Shown: positions 8,601 through 17,247, numbered from the stretch's first letter. The stretch is 64,000 nt of DNA from Novosphingobium barchaimii LL02 (GCF_001046635.1 NZ_KQ130457.1:5641-69640), one strand, 5' to 3'. A program made the numbers and translations. The notes: generated by a model not told the origin, from the letters alone.

Positions 8601-8825
8601 CTTGCTCTCCTTTCATTGCTGATAGAAGGCTAACGCATGAGGCGCGGGTATTGTTACCCTATTTCCTTTCTCTTTGGGCCATTTGCTTAGCGATTTTGCC
8701 CTCTCGGTTGAAGGGAAAAGGCTCGGTGCGGAGAGAAAGCGAATCATGGAAACCATCAAGCATTTGCGCCACGAAACCGAAGATGACGCGGCCGAGGCTA
8801 TAAGGAGACCAGGGCAAAACGGGGG

Positions 8826-10042
8826 CTATGCGGCAGATTTCATATCGGGATACCAACGCTGGAAGCAACGCCGCAAATCGCCATTGAGGGTCTGGGTTCG
8901 GGTCTGGAGAAGCAGGTGGGCACCGACCTTGGTCCAACGCATTTGCTGCTTCTTGACCATGCGGCGTGACAGGACCTTATTGACAGCCGATCCCGTGAAA
9001 CCGGAAGAGATGCGCTCACCGTTGCCCACTTGTCGCCATAATTGGTGATGAAATCGGCATTCCTACGGATATAGACGCTGAATTCGCCAAGTGCCTTCTC
9101 GAGCTTGGCGGTGGCTTCCTTATTGTCGGCGAGTTCAAGATCCCAGGTGAGCAGGTCGGCCGCTTCCGCACCGTCGACATGATTGCCATGCCATAACAGC
9201 CATTTGATCCGAGCCAGGTCGCGGTCGATGCGATCGGCGAGATCGGTTGTATCAATGCTGACAATCGATTTGGCCATCTGCCGCATGACGGTGATCCGCA
9301 TGGTGATATGGAACCAATCGAGCCAGTGCTCAGCCTCGCCATGCAGGTGCAGCTGAAGATTGCGCACGGTATCGCCGCCATCGGAAACAAAGTGAATGCT
9401 CTGCCCTCTGGCAAGGCCTTGTGCATCAAGCACAGCGCCCAACCGTCGTCGTGGTCTTGTCTCGAGCGATTGAACCATGGCGAAGCATTTGGCATCGCCT
9501 TTGTCGGGAACGCTTTTGCCGACCATCACCTCGAACCAGCCCGCCTTGCGGTTGCTGCCCTCGCGTGCATGGACATAGCCCCCGTCCAAGCCGACCGTCA
9601 TAGGCGCGCGCGGCCGGTCCTTGCCGTCTGGCATAGATGACTGGGTGTTGATCATGCCAATCTCGTCACCAAGGTCGGCTTCGAGGCAATTCGCCACCCG
9701 ATGCAGTTGTCGCCGGACCGACCGCGGCGATAATCGATGCTCAAGCGGCAGAATATCCGCGAGCAGATCGCATGTCAGGCCATAGGACATGAGCGAGGCC
9801 CATTTGGTCTGGAGATAGACCAGCTCAGGCGTTCACCGTTCGGGAAACAGGGCGGCGATCGGGCTGAAACTGGATCGCTTCGCGCACGCACATCGGCAGT
9901 GGTAAAGGCGCTGCGATAGGTCGTCATCGACGATGAAACGGGGCAACAGATCCTGGAGATCGAGCTGCGTGGGAAGGGCGGGGTAAGCAGGTGGACAAGG
10001 CCCGGGCCAATGTGACTGCGGCCGAAAAGGCGACGCTGACAC
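8826..10042 (-). pseudogene. ISKra4 family transposase, degraded
   Basis: The family is recognised from KWASLMSYGLTCDLLADILP, the catalytic-region segment WLDWFHITMRITVMRQMAKS and IKWLLWHGNHVDGAEAADLL. The C-terminal hallmark SRRMVKKQQMRWTKVGAHLL lies in a different frame from the rest. At least two lesions are visible: an in-frame TGA at 9833-9835 after ALFPER, and a frameshift near 9030 after ITNYGDKWAT. The N-terminal cysteine-containing region is recognisable only from about 10042. The protein is non-functional. The inverted ends of the element could not be defined. Confidence 0.8.
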
Positions 10043-10478
10043 TTGCTACTCGCCAGGCCAATCAGAAGATCCCGCGTGAGGCGCTGGTGCTGGGCTGGCG
10101 GGCGAGTGGACCCCCGCTCTGGCAGGCACTGAGAACTGTGCAGCAAAGGATGGCCCGCGCGGATTGGGGGAGACGGGCAGGGCGGAAGTTGCCGCCGCAC
10201 TGGCCGTTGCAGCTGCGGCGCGTATTTGTCGAAGCGCCAGGCGGTGTTCGGTGCCACAGTCCCGGAAGCGCGCGCGCGAGCACGCTGGCGGCAACGCGAG
10301 CGCAGCGGAGTGCCGCTAGCTGGCCCGTTCGCAGGCGCCGATCCGCGAGGGTGACTACGCGGCGATCATCCGCGAACGCCCGGACCCGGTGGTGGCGATG
10401 CGCCAGTGCGAGGACAAGGCAGGTTCCGCCTGCGAGATCGTCTGGCACGGCTGCTTCTGAGCCTGAGCGGGGCTGCCA
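10043..10478. other. Decayed stretch without an intact gene
   Basis: No complete gene is visible. The minus strand may hold the worn 5' part of the ISKra4 element. On the plus strand a stop-to-stop frame of 46 codons, 10320-10460, reads IREGDYAAIIRERPDPVVAM and CEDKAGSACEIVWHGCF. It looks like the end of a secreted cysteine-bearing protein but has no start codon at its head, so it is probably a gene fragment. Confidence 0.4.
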
Positions 10479-11402
10479 TTACGCCTGGGCATCTTCGATG
10501 CGCGCGCTTTGGCCCAGTTCGAGCCCCAGCCTTCTACCGCGCTCGAAGATGGTGAGGAACAGTTGCATGTTCCTGGCCTCGACATCCGTCCTGACCTCGA
10601 GTTGGGGGGCAGACTTTGCCCTGTCCCAGAAACGCTCGGTAACCGGCCCGTCCTTGCAGATATCCAGCGCCAGGCCGTGAAGTGCGCCATGCAGGTTGCT
10701 GGTCGAAGGGGCCGCATTGTCTGCACCTTGCTCCTGCATCATTGCAAGCCAGCCGATGTATTCGGACTGGAGGTCGGAGGCGGTTTCGAAGTGCAGCACG
10801 GCGGGCAAATCCTCGCGGCGATCCGAGAGGCGCTGCATCAGGCCGTCGAGAAGCCCGACGCCGAAGCCCGTCATGTCGAACTGCGATGGAGGGGCGCGGC
10901 CAATCAGGCCATCGTTCACCGCGCAGTTCATCGCAGTATGATCGGTAAAGCCAGAGTAGCCTGTCGGCGCGCCGGGGTAATATGGCAGGTCCCTGCGGGC
11001 ATGCACGTCCAGTTCGAGTAGGCCGGACTGCTTGGGCGCGGCTGGCGCTTCCGCACCGTGCCCGCCAGACGTACCGCGCTTCCGGCGCCGTCCACCGACC
11101 CAGGACGCGGCGGCAATGACCCAAAGGACGAGCGCGACGAGCGCCAGCGGAATTGTCAGGAAGAACAGCCAACCCATCATGAAGCCGGTGTAGAGTAGGT
11201 TGCTGATGTCTGTGCCCAAGACGATGCATTGCTGGGCTGATGCCTCATTGACCCGGCACCCCAGCGCTGCGGTGGTTGCCGCACTGGCAAGGGCCGCCAG
11301 GATCGGGCCAAAGCCGATGACCGTCAGTACTGATGCGGCTGTGACGAGTATGCGAACACGGCGTCGTAGCCTGTCTTCTGCCAAGAGGGGTTTTTCAAGC
11401 AT
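10479..11402 (-). CDS. Two-TM membrane protein of unknown function
   Basis: A 307-residue protein that I do not recognise. Two membrane segments, about residues 16-45 and 72-97, enclose a short loop with two cysteines (GCRVNEASAQQC). A basic linker (GGRRRKRG) precedes a 190-residue soluble domain, predicted cytoplasmic, with segments LPYYPGAPTGYSGFTDHT and FDMTGFGVGLLDGLMQRL. It points the same way as the three secreted-protein genes upstream but has its own 90-base leader carrying two weak copies of the regulon motif (11424-11460). It is the left edge of the secreted-protein locus. The start has a poor ribosome site, so expression may be low or conditional. Confidence 0.7.
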   Translation of the reverse strand: MLEKPLLAEDRLRRRVRILVTAASVLTVIGFGPILAALASAATTAALGCRVNEASAQQCIVLGTDISNLLYTGFMMGWLFFLTIPLALVALVLWVIAAASWVGGRRRKRGTSGGHGAEAPAAPKQSGLLELDVHARRDLPYYPGAPTGYSGFTDHTAMNCAVNDGLIGRAPPSQFDMTGFGVGLLDGLMQRLSDRREDLPAVLHFETASDLQSEYIGWLAMMQEQGADNAAPSTSNLHGALHGLALDICKDGPVTERFWDRAKSAPQLEVRTDVEARNMQLFLTIFERGRRLGLELGQSARIEDAQA

Positions 11403-11423
11403 GAAGGCATCGTTGCGCGATAA

Positions 11424-11460
11424 TTAATCGCTGTCAAATTATTTATTGAACATTGGGTAT
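11424..11460 (-). promoter_or_regulatory. Putative TetR-regulon site pair D (weak)
   Basis: Two sequences related to the TetR palindrome TTGATCGACGATCAA lie 22 bases apart: TTAATCGCTGTCAAA (9/15) and TTGAACATTGGGTAT (7/15, sharing the ATTGAAC core seen at other sites). They sit 22-58 bases upstream of the membrane-protein start. The match was made by hand and is the weakest of the set. Confidence 0.35.
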
Positions 11461-11493
11461 TTAATAATGGGCCGGCGGCGCTCAACTGGACCT

Positions 11494-12594
11494 TCAGCCG
11501 CACCAGGCGCGCGTAATGCGGTTGCTTGCCGGATCCGTTTCGATCGTCACGCGGTTGGGCTGATGATCCTCGGTCACGGCTTCGCCCGGTTTGGTTTGAC
11601 GGATAACCTGGGCGCCCGTGGCGATCCGCGCCGCACCGTCAGAGATGGGCGTCGTGCCGACAAGATATTTGGTTGCATTGTCGCTGCAAAGAGTTTGCAG
11701 GGGATGAGCGATCGGCAGGAAATATTCGCTGCAGTCGGCGGGCACTGCAAGATAGCGGGCAGGGCGCTGCGTTTCGTACCGGCCGGTCAGCGCTTCGTAG
11801 CGGATTGGTCGCTGTATGCTGCAGATGGTGTCGGGCCTTTCGTCCATCTGAGCTGTATTCTGCGGCTCTTCTGGCAGGGTGTCGTCGTCCATCAGCATGG
11901 CCGGGCGCACCGCGGCCTTGCTTTCGAAAATCAGCGTTGGCCATCCCCCCTGCTGGTCGGTGTCGAGGCGCAGGAAGCCTTCATAAGTCCGCCGCCCATC
12001 ACATCGGCCGTTCAGCATCTGCTTCTGCTGCTCTGACCGGCAGAGGGGGATCACCCGTTTCGCGGCGATGGGCAGGCTGACCAGCGCATTCACCCGCGCC
12101 TGATCCGTGCCAGGGTTATCGACGCGAAACAGGTGCAGCCGGTCTTCGCTGGCAACGCCGGTGCCGTATTTCACGCTGGCCCGCACCACGACACCGATCA
12201 GATAGGCATGGTGGTTTTCGGGTGTCACCGCGTTGAAGGCAACGTACATGGGCCATGGATGGACGGTGGCGCTGGCCGGCAATGGCAAGGGGACCGGGAG
12301 GTCGCGGCTCTGATGGCCACCTTGCGTGAAGTGCAGCGCCACTTCGGCTTCTCCGTGCCGCACGGAATAGAGGATGTCAGTACCGGGAATGCCGAACACG
12401 CCTGAAGGCTGCTTGTCTGGCAGGTCTTCCCCTTCGGTCAGATAGGCAAGCAGATGTCCGGCAAGGTCTTTCTGCGCGAAGCTGTTCGGCCCCGCGCTGG
12501 CCGGACCGGACAAAGTCAGGGCCAGAGCAAAGGCGGCGCAGGACAGGGCGGATCGCAACGACAACTCTACGCCTCGGCAAAGACGGGAAATCAT
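11494..12594 (-). CDS. Secreted protein of unknown function
   Basis: A 366-residue protein with a clear Sec signal peptide: MISRLCRGVELSLRSALSC, then a hydrophobic core ending PASAGPNS. The start at 12594 was chosen because its ATG overlaps the stop of the upstream gene by one base (TAATG) and begins the signal peptide. The mature part has paired cysteines in CRSEQQKQMLNGRC, CSIQRPIRYE and DCSEYFLPIAHPLQTLC, suggesting periplasmic disulfides, and acidic stretches such as MDDDTLPEEP. I recognise no family. It is the third gene of the leftward operon that begins with the LprI-like gene and is probably co-expressed with it. Confidence 0.75.
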   Translation of the reverse strand: MISRLCRGVELSLRSALSCAAFALALTLSGPASAGPNSFAQKDLAGHLLAYLTEGEDLPDKQPSGVFGIPGTDILYSVRHGEAEVALHFTQGGHQSRDLPVPLPLPASATVHPWPMYVAFNAVTPENHHAYLIGVVVRASVKYGTGVASEDRLHLFRVDNPGTDQARVNALVSLPIAAKRVIPLCRSEQQKQMLNGRCDGRRTYEGFLRLDTDQQGGWPTLIFESKAAVRPAMLMDDDTLPEEPQNTAQMDERPDTICSIQRPIRYEALTGRYETQRPARYLAVPADCSEYFLPIAHPLQTLCSDNATKYLVGTTPISDGAARIATGAQVIRQTKPGEAVTEDHQPNRVTIETDPASNRITRAWCG

Positions 12595-12917
12595 TACGGC
12601 TCTCCATTGAGGCAGGATGACATCCGCGCCACGATAGGTTTCCATTTCGCGGCCTGAGCCTTGGGATAAGTAAGCCGGAAGCTGGCGAAGCGGATCGTGT
12701 CGACTGTCGCCCGCTGATAGAAGATCTGGTTGCCGATCGTGCCCGACACGGCCAGCCAGCTATCTTTCGCCACTTTATAGGTGACCTTCGCGCCATCGCT
12801 CTTCAGGTATTTCACTTGCTGGGCCAGCGCCTGCGCCGTCGCCGGTTGAACGAGGCCAGCGCCAAACGCCGACAGGAATGCGCCCTTGCCTGCCATGCGG
12901 GCGGTTGCTGAAATCAT
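12594..12917 (-). CDS. Small secreted protein of unknown function
   Basis: A 107-residue protein. The N-terminus (KGAFLSAFGAGLVQPATAQA) looks like a signal peptide cleaved after ATAQA. The mature part is about 80 residues, lysine-rich and beta-like (AKVTYKVAKDSWLAVSGTIG), and ends with a single cysteine (SSCLNGEP). AAAGGA lies 8 bases before the ATG. It is the middle gene of a three-gene operon, 39 bases after the LprI-like gene and overlapping the next gene by one base. Function unknown. Confidence 0.65.
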   Translation of the reverse strand: MISATARMAGKGAFLSAFGAGLVQPATAQALAQQVKYLKSDGAKVTYKVAKDSWLAVSGTIGNQIFYQRATVDTIRFASFRLTYPKAQAAKWKPIVARMSSCLNGEP

Positions 12918-12956
12918 GCTGAGGTCCTTTCAATTCAGGGGGTCGGGCTGCCTGTC

Positions 12957-13418
12957 CTACTGGTCCAGATAATCCTGCTGCAACGAGGCCAGCGCAGCGT
13001 TGCGCGCGAGATAATGGGTGATCAGGCAATCCTCCCCGGCGAGGCCTACGGCGGTCCCATAAAAGCCGGATACATTGTCGACCAGGTCACAATCAGCGCT
13101 CATGAAGGCTTCCCACGCCTTCTGCGAGGCGCTCAGCGCCCGCGCGGCCTTTGCATAATCGGTGCCATCCGGCCCCTTGATGCTCAACGTGGCTTCGATC
13201 TTCTTCAGCAGGACACCCTGCCGGGCGACAAGCGCTTCGCGATGCTCAACATAGCAGCGGGCGTCGGCCAGGGTGGTGCCGCCGCGCGCGTTGATGCACC
13301 ATGTCAGCCAGCCGGCATCATATGTTGCCGGTTGCTTGGATGGCGTTGCGGCAAGCGGGGCTGGAAGGATCGACGCGGCCAGCAGCATGGCCGCTGACGA
13401 TAGAGGGAGCGCGTTCAT
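12957..13418 (-). CDS. LprI/DUF1311-like secreted protein
   Basis: A 153-residue exported protein with a signal peptide (SSAAMLLAASILPAPLAA, cleaved near residue 24). The mature part shows the LprI-type N-terminal-domain pattern: Cys (WCINARGGTTLADARC), a helical hairpin with SQKAWEAFMSADCDL, and a later Cys. LprI of Mycobacterium inhibits lysozyme, and related domains are widespread in proteobacterial periplasmic proteins; inhibition here is not shown. It is the first gene of the leftward operon, transcribed from an intergenic region that carries two regulon-motif copies and is shared with the rightward operon starting at 13616. Confidence 0.75.
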   Translation of the reverse strand: MNALPLSSAAMLLAASILPAPLAATPSKQPATYDAGWLTWCINARGGTTLADARCYVEHREALVARQGVLLKKIEATLSIKGPDGTDYAKAARALSASQKAWEAFMSADCDLVDNVSGFYGTAVGLAGEDCLITHYLARNAALASLQQDYLDQ

Positions 13419-13504
13419 GTCGCGGGTCGCAGTGCTGGGAACGGTATCATCACGGTCATGATTGCAACCTTTCTAAATTGCTGTTCTGAAGGGGTAACGG
13501 GAAA

Positions 13505-13586
13505 ATATACAGCGCACAATTAAAAATTGATCATTGGTCACTATTTTTCACTGAGGGCTTGACGGCCGTTATTGAACGATGATCAT
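13505..13586. promoter_or_regulatory. Putative TetR-regulon sites C in divergent promoter
   Basis: TTGATCATTGGTCAC (13527-13541, 10/15 to the TetR core) and TTGAACGATGATCAT (13572-13586, 12/15) lie between two divergent secreted-protein operons. An AT-rich CAATTAAAAA precedes the first, as it does at site E. A possible third, weak copy starts at 13505, 22 bases before the first. One site could serve each direction. Confidence 0.5.
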
Positions 13587-13615
13587 AAAGCCGCCGAGGG
13601 ATGGAAGGAACATTG

Positions 13616-14095
13616 ATGATCGGGATCTTGTCGAGAACGGCCATCAGGCCGAAGATAGGCGGCGCGGCGCTGGCCTTGCTGTCGGCGACTGCGGCGCAGG
13701 GTAGCGGTCGTCTGCCACCCTTGCCGATCCCGTCGCAGAAGTTTGCGGACCTTGCCGCCTGTCGCGCCTATCTGGACCAGACCTATCGCGACGATCTTGC
13801 CAAGGCCGACCCGGAACCGGTTCCGATCGACGGCGGTACGCGGCAGACCCTGATCGAAAGCGAAGGGCCTGTCGGCACAGATACCGGCCATGTCGATTAT
13901 GCCATCACGGAAGGATGGCAGATCCGCCATCCCGAACCCGACAAGGGCTATGTCCAAATATCCTATTCCTATCGCACGACAACCATGGCCTGCGACGGCG
14001 GCGTCCTGACCGGCACCTATGCCCAGGGCTATAATTCGCCCAGCTATGAGCATTCCACCGCGCCCGGCAATGAACGGTCCGAAGTAAAGCCCTGA
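13616..14095 (+). CDS. Small secreted protein of unknown function
   Basis: A 159-residue protein with a signal peptide (residues 1-33; core GGAALALLSATAAQG). The ATG at 13616 was preferred to one five codons earlier because AAGGA lies at proper distance only from it. The mature part contains one early cysteine (LAACRAYLDQTYRDDL) and one in MACDGGVLTGTYAQGY, which could pair. It has a beta-rich stretch YVQISYSYRTTTMACDGG. No family is recognised. It opens the rightward operon of four to six secreted-protein genes, 30 bases after regulon site C2. Confidence 0.7.
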   Translation: MIGILSRTAIRPKIGGAALALLSATAAQGSGRLPPLPIPSQKFADLAACRAYLDQTYRDDLAKADPEPVPIDGGTRQTLIESEGPVGTDTGHVDYAITEGWQIRHPEPDKGYVQISYSYRTTTMACDGGVLTGTYAQGYNSPSYEHSTAPGNERSEVKP

Positions 14096-14110
14096 AGGGA
14101 AATTTCGATC

Positions 14111-14695
14111 ATGAACCACCAGCGTCCTGCCTGGCCCGTCCTCATCCTCGTCCTGGCGGCTTGCGCCTGCTCGTCCGACAAGAGGGATGTATCTGCCGAT
14201 CATTCCGATGCCCCTGCCGCTGAGGTTGCCAACGCTGACGCGATGCCGCAGCCCAAAGGCGAGGAAAGCCTCCCGACGTCTGACCCTGCGCCGGACCCTG
14301 CTAGCGCACCGGACGAAGTGTCGCCGGCGCCTGACCTTGCCCGCTATGTCGGCAAGAATCCCTTCGACAAGGTCGACGGCGTGGCGTTCCTGGACCACCC
14401 CACTGTGCAATCGACGGTGAAGGCTGCGGTAAATGATGCCGCCATCCGCAAGTGGGTGCTCGCCGCCGGTGCCAATCCATGGCAGCCGATCTGGCGACAT
14501 GGCGATGATCTGGTCACGGCCGGATGCCAGCAACACGGGTGTGAGCAGCGTTCATGGACGATCGTCATCACCCCTGCCACGAAAAGCGCGAAGGTCTGCT
14601 TCGAAAAGGATGGCGTAAGCCGCTGGTATTCGGCCGGACGTATTGAACCTTATGACAACTCGTGCCCATTCGATGAGGCCGACCTTGGTGATTGA
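14111..14695 (+). CDS. Lipoprotein, paralogue of the gene at 20777
   Basis: A 194-residue lipoprotein: the signal peptide ends in the lipobox LAAC with Cys18. A Pro/Ala/Asp-rich linker (residues 20-76) leads to a C-terminal domain of about 115 residues beginning YVGKNPFDKVDGVAFLDHP. The same domain occurs in the lipoprotein at 20777-21361 (YIGKYPFDVVDGHRFLDSP), so these are paralogues within one locus. A pair of cysteines (CQQHGC) and CFEKDG may form disulfides. GAAGGGA precedes the ATG. The 15-base gap after the previous gene indicates an operon. Function unknown; I infer periplasmic, membrane-anchored action. Confidence 0.8.
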   Translation: MNHQRPAWPVLILVLAACACSSDKRDVSADHSDAPAAEVANADAMPQPKGEESLPTSDPAPDPASAPDEVSPAPDLARYVGKNPFDKVDGVAFLDHPTVQSTVKAAVNDAAIRKWVLAAGANPWQPIWRHGDDLVTAGCQQHGCEQRSWTIVITPATKSAKVCFEKDGVSRWYSAGRIEPYDNSCPFDEADLGD

Positions 14696-15365
14696 CGCAC
14701 GATGCCTGTCGCCTGCCGCTGTGTTGTCAGGCTTGCTGCTGTTGTCGGCGGTGCCTGCGGCTGGTGCGCCGCGCGTCGAAATGCTTGCCGGGACCATGCA
14801 ATGCGATTTCATGGCATGGGCATCGTTTGGCGCGAAGGCGCCCGTCGCGGTTAGGGCCGAACCGGCGCCTGACGCAAAGCTGCTGGGCTATCTGCCGGTG
14901 TGGTCCCCGGCGCACGAGGAACGCCCCAATGTCGAATTCGATGTCGTCGCGGCCCGTGCCGGCTGGCTGAAGATTGATCCTGTTGCCGATCCTGTCGAAT
15001 TGGATGCTGATGGTAGGCCGCTTCCATTGCGGTCTGTCCCCCAGGGGGCAGGCTGGATTGCGGCGGAGGCAGCGCAGGTCGGTATCCAATCGGCAATCGG
15101 CTATGCCGGGCCGGATGCGGACAGCGCCGTCATCGTCGATCTGGGCGATGAATGGCTGACCGACATGGGAACGCTTGAAGCGATCCGGGGATGTGCAGGG
15201 CCGTGGCTGCTGATCGAATATAAGCTCGTTCGCAGCCGTAGCGCCACAGGCGCGCTTCTCGACCTGCCTGTAAAGACGCAGAAAAAGGGAGCGGCATGGT
15301 TCCGGGGAATATGCAGCAATCAGGTCACGGCATGCGACCAGCGATCGGTGGACCAGCGGAAATGA
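14673..15365 (+). CDS. Secreted SH3-like protein
   Basis: A protein of about 230 residues with a signal peptide (core LSPAAVLSGLLLLSAVPAAG). The mature N-terminal part, about residues 35-120, has an SH3-like pattern: VAVRAEPAPDAKLLGYLPVW followed later by AGWLKI and GWIAAEAAQVG. Bacterial SH3 domains often bind peptidoglycan; that is a family inference. Three cysteines (MQCDFMAW, GCAGPWLL, ICSNQVTAC) suit an oxidising compartment. The start is uncertain: the ATG at 14673 overlaps the lipoprotein gene by 23 bases, and an ATG at 14652 is the alternative. It is the third gene of the rightward operon. Confidence 0.7.
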   Translation: MRPTLVIDARCLSPAAVLSGLLLLSAVPAAGAPRVEMLAGTMQCDFMAWASFGAKAPVAVRAEPAPDAKLLGYLPVWSPAHEERPNVEFDVVAARAGWLKIDPVADPVELDADGRPLPLRSVPQGAGWIAAEAAQVGIQSAIGYAGPDADSAVIVDLGDEWLTDMGTLEAIRGCAGPWLLIEYKLVRSRSATGALLDLPVKTQKKGAAWFRGICSNQVTACDQRSVDQRK

Positions 15366-15997
15366 GGCGGTCTGGCGATGCCATCCGCACTGCGCTGGGA
15401 GGATGCGCGTTGCTGGTTGCGGCGGCGCAGCCTGCCGTGGTCCAGGCGGCTGGCCAGCCCGTCATCGTCACAACGCCTGCACAGACCGGTTCTGCCGGGA
15501 ACCAGCCGCCGCGCGACCCGAACCAGATAGAGGGCATCAGGATAGAGGATAACGATGCCCTCATCACCGGCCCCATCAACCAGCGGCGCGTCTATATCCC
15601 GCTGGACAAGCCGGTCATGCCCGCTGGTTTCAGGACTGCGTGGGTTGCCAAGCTGGACAGTTGCGCTGCGGCGCGGGTGGCGCTCAGCCACCCTGCGGCG
15701 ACACTGCCGGCCGACACGCTGCTGATTACCGATACGCAGATGATCGCGAGAAAAACCTGGAGCATTCTGCAGGTCTACGTCCCGCTGCCGGAGAGCTTCA
15801 CGATGGCCATGCTCGATTCAGGGCGGCCGCTGGTGCTGCCTGCGTCAAAATATCGCGGCGCGGGCAAAGTGCTGGTCATCTATGCCGAATCCGACGGCCA
15901 CCGCGGCTACATGGAACTGACCCAACTCGACAAGGGTGCAAAACTGGACATGTCTAACAATCGCTCCCGAGAAACCGGGCTGCGATGCGACAAGTGA
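15362..15997 (+). CDS. Secreted protein of unknown function
   Basis: A 211-residue protein whose ATG overlaps the previous stop as ATGA, implying coupling. Signal peptide: MRRSGDAIRTALGG, core CALLVAAAQPAVV, cleavage near QAAGQP. A polar, Pro/Thr-rich segment then leads into a domain with NDALITGPINQRRVYIPL and ILQVYVPLPESFTMAMLD. It has two mature cysteines (DSCAAARVA and the C-terminal LRCDK). I recognise no family. It belongs to the rightward operon and is followed by the broken secreted-protein gene. Confidence 0.7.
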   Translation: MRRSGDAIRTALGGCALLVAAAQPAVVQAAGQPVIVTTPAQTGSAGNQPPRDPNQIEGIRIEDNDALITGPINQRRVYIPLDKPVMPAGFRTAWVAKLDSCAAARVALSHPAATLPADTLLITDTQMIARKTWSILQVYVPLPESFTMAMLDSGRPLVLPASKYRGAGKVLVIYAESDGHRGYMELTQLDKGAKLDMSNNRSRETGLRCDK

Positions 15998-16009
15998 AGG
16001 GATGATCCC

Positions 16010-16330
16010 ATAAAACCGATTGTGCACGCCGCCATTTCTGCGTTGCTTGTGCTGGCGTCCGCACCGGCCCATGCCGCGCTGCCACCTTATTGGCAATGAG
16101 TCAGAGAGATCGAGGGCATCATCAACCACAGGGCCGTGGCGGATGCCCTGCGGGGCAATATGATTGACCGGATCGAGACTGTGGCAGTCGATCGCCTTCG
16201 GGTAAGTGCAGGCCCCTGCCATGCCGACGTGCACCTGAAGTCGCTTCCGCGAAAGAACCCCGTGCCACGCCTTTTCAAGGTAGTCCTGACTGACCAGGGC
16301 TGCACCGCTGCGGCAACGCCGGCGCCATGA
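16010..16330 (+). pseudogene. Small secreted protein, broken by in-frame TGA and missing ATG
   Basis: One frame reads KPIVHAAISALLVLASAPA plus HAALPPYWQ, a textbook signal peptide and mature start. TGA follows at 16097-16099, then 76 further codons (REIEGIINHRAVADALRG, VSAGPCHADVHLKSLPRK, VLTDQGCTAAATPAP). The first codon before KPIV is ATA rather than ATG, and no other start is in frame upstream. The two mature cysteines suggest a small disulfide-bonded periplasmic protein like its operon neighbours. Both lesions argue for recent loss rather than recoding. Confidence 0.65.
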
Positions 16331-16370
16331 AGAGCGCCGCCAGCCGCCTCGGAGCCCAAGAGATGAAGTC

Positions 16371-16664
16371 ATGCACGTGATCGCACTTTTTCTTGCCGCC
16401 GCCGATCTGACTGAGGCCGCCGTCTTTATCCGCCAGCAACGGGTCGCGTTGCTTCGAACGATCAAGGCGCAAAGTCCGCAAGGTGTACGGGGCGGCCGGG
16501 AAAACGGATTGACCGAGGTCTTGCTGGATTTTCGTGATGAGGGTCAGGCGAAGCTGCTCTGGATCACCCCAGTTATGGGATCGCGCAGCGCCGTGAGGGC
16601 GGTTCGAAAGAAGACGCGAGTGATCAGCCGGTGCAGGGGGCTATCGCTGGCAGGTCAGGAATAG
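16371..16664 (+). CDS. Possible small secreted protein at operon end
   Basis: A 97-codon frame with a short hydrophobic start (MHVIALFLAAADLTEA) and a basic C-terminal part (AVRKKTRVISRCRG). The middle, LTEVLLDFRDEGQAKLLWIT, looks folded. It could be the last gene of the rightward operon, but the adjoining genes are pseudogenes, the ribosome site is poor and its last bases overlap the end of a broken gene on the other strand. Treat it as tentative. Confidence 0.3.
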   Translation: MHVIALFLAAADLTEAAVFIRQQRVALLRTIKAQSPQGVRGGRENGLTEVLLDFRDEGQAKLLWITPVMGSRSAVRAVRKKTRVISRCRGLSLAGQE

Positions 16665-16887
16665 AGTGGAATGCGGGGCCGCCGGAATGTCGCCTTATCG
16701 GGTGAGAACCCGAGCTGATCGTCATTGTCAGGCGCACCGAACAGATATTCGCGTTGCCCGAGCGGGGGGAAATGCCACCATTCCCACAACCTTGTCGCGA
16801 GGCGGTCACCCCGGGTTGCGCGAGTAGGGCGAGCAGCATAGGGGCGACCAGCAAGAGGATCGCGGCAAAACGGAAACCGAGGTTCAA
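16655..16887 (-). pseudogene. Small secreted protein, frameshifted
   Basis: From a TTG start overlapping the upstream stop (TTGA), preceded by GGAGGAAC, the frame encodes a strong signal peptide (MNLGFRFAAILLLVAPML, LALLAQPG). After about 33 residues the coding pattern continues in another frame: LWEWWHFPPLGQREYLFG, then APDNDDQLGFSPDKATF, ending PRIPLYS at the TGA at 16655-16657. A one-base loss near the GGTTGTGG run explains the break. Intact, it would have been about 76 residues. It is the second gene of a leftward pair divergent from the TetR gene. Confidence 0.6.
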
Positions 16888-17247
16888 CCTGTTCCTCCTA
16901 ACATCGATTCATCGGCGATGCTGGTCAGCTGCCAGCGGGTGCCGACCGGGCGGAACAGATAGTGGATCTGATATCCTATGTCCTGCTTGGCCAGCATGAC
17001 TTCGACCACGCCGCCGACCTTGGGCGTATTGCATGGCCAGCCCGTCGCGGGGCGGCATGGCGCGTGGCGGCATGACCGGGAACGACAGCTTCGCTTTGGC
17101 GACCTTGGTGAAGGCCATGCGCGGTTTCGGTTCGGCGGCGGGATCTATTCGCCCCGATTCTTTTGCCGGGGCAGCAACGACTGGGCGCCATCGGTAGCGC
17201 GACCAATCCTGCCCACATGTCGGTCTCTCCATTCGAATGGTAGCCAT
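16884..17247 (-). pseudogene. Secreted-protein gene divergent from TetR, frameshifted
   Basis: The conserved-looking parts lie in two frames: AAEPKPRMAFTKVAKAKLSF with PVMPPRAMPPRDGLAMQY in one, then KVGGVVEVMLAKQDIGYQIH and YLFRPVGTRWQLTSIADESM in the next. The shift is near 17028, at AATACGCCCAAGG. A second possible shift separates a plausible signal peptide (MWAGLVALPMAP) from VVAAPAKESG. The stop overlaps the TTG of the next pseudogene, so the two formed an operon. It reads away from the perfect TetR palindrome, so it was probably controlled by the same site. Confidence 0.6.

Noticed and set aside
16097-16099. In-frame TGA read as recoding (selenocysteine or readthrough)
   Set aside because: No stem-loop was evident and the gene also lacks a start codon, so simple inactivation is more likely.
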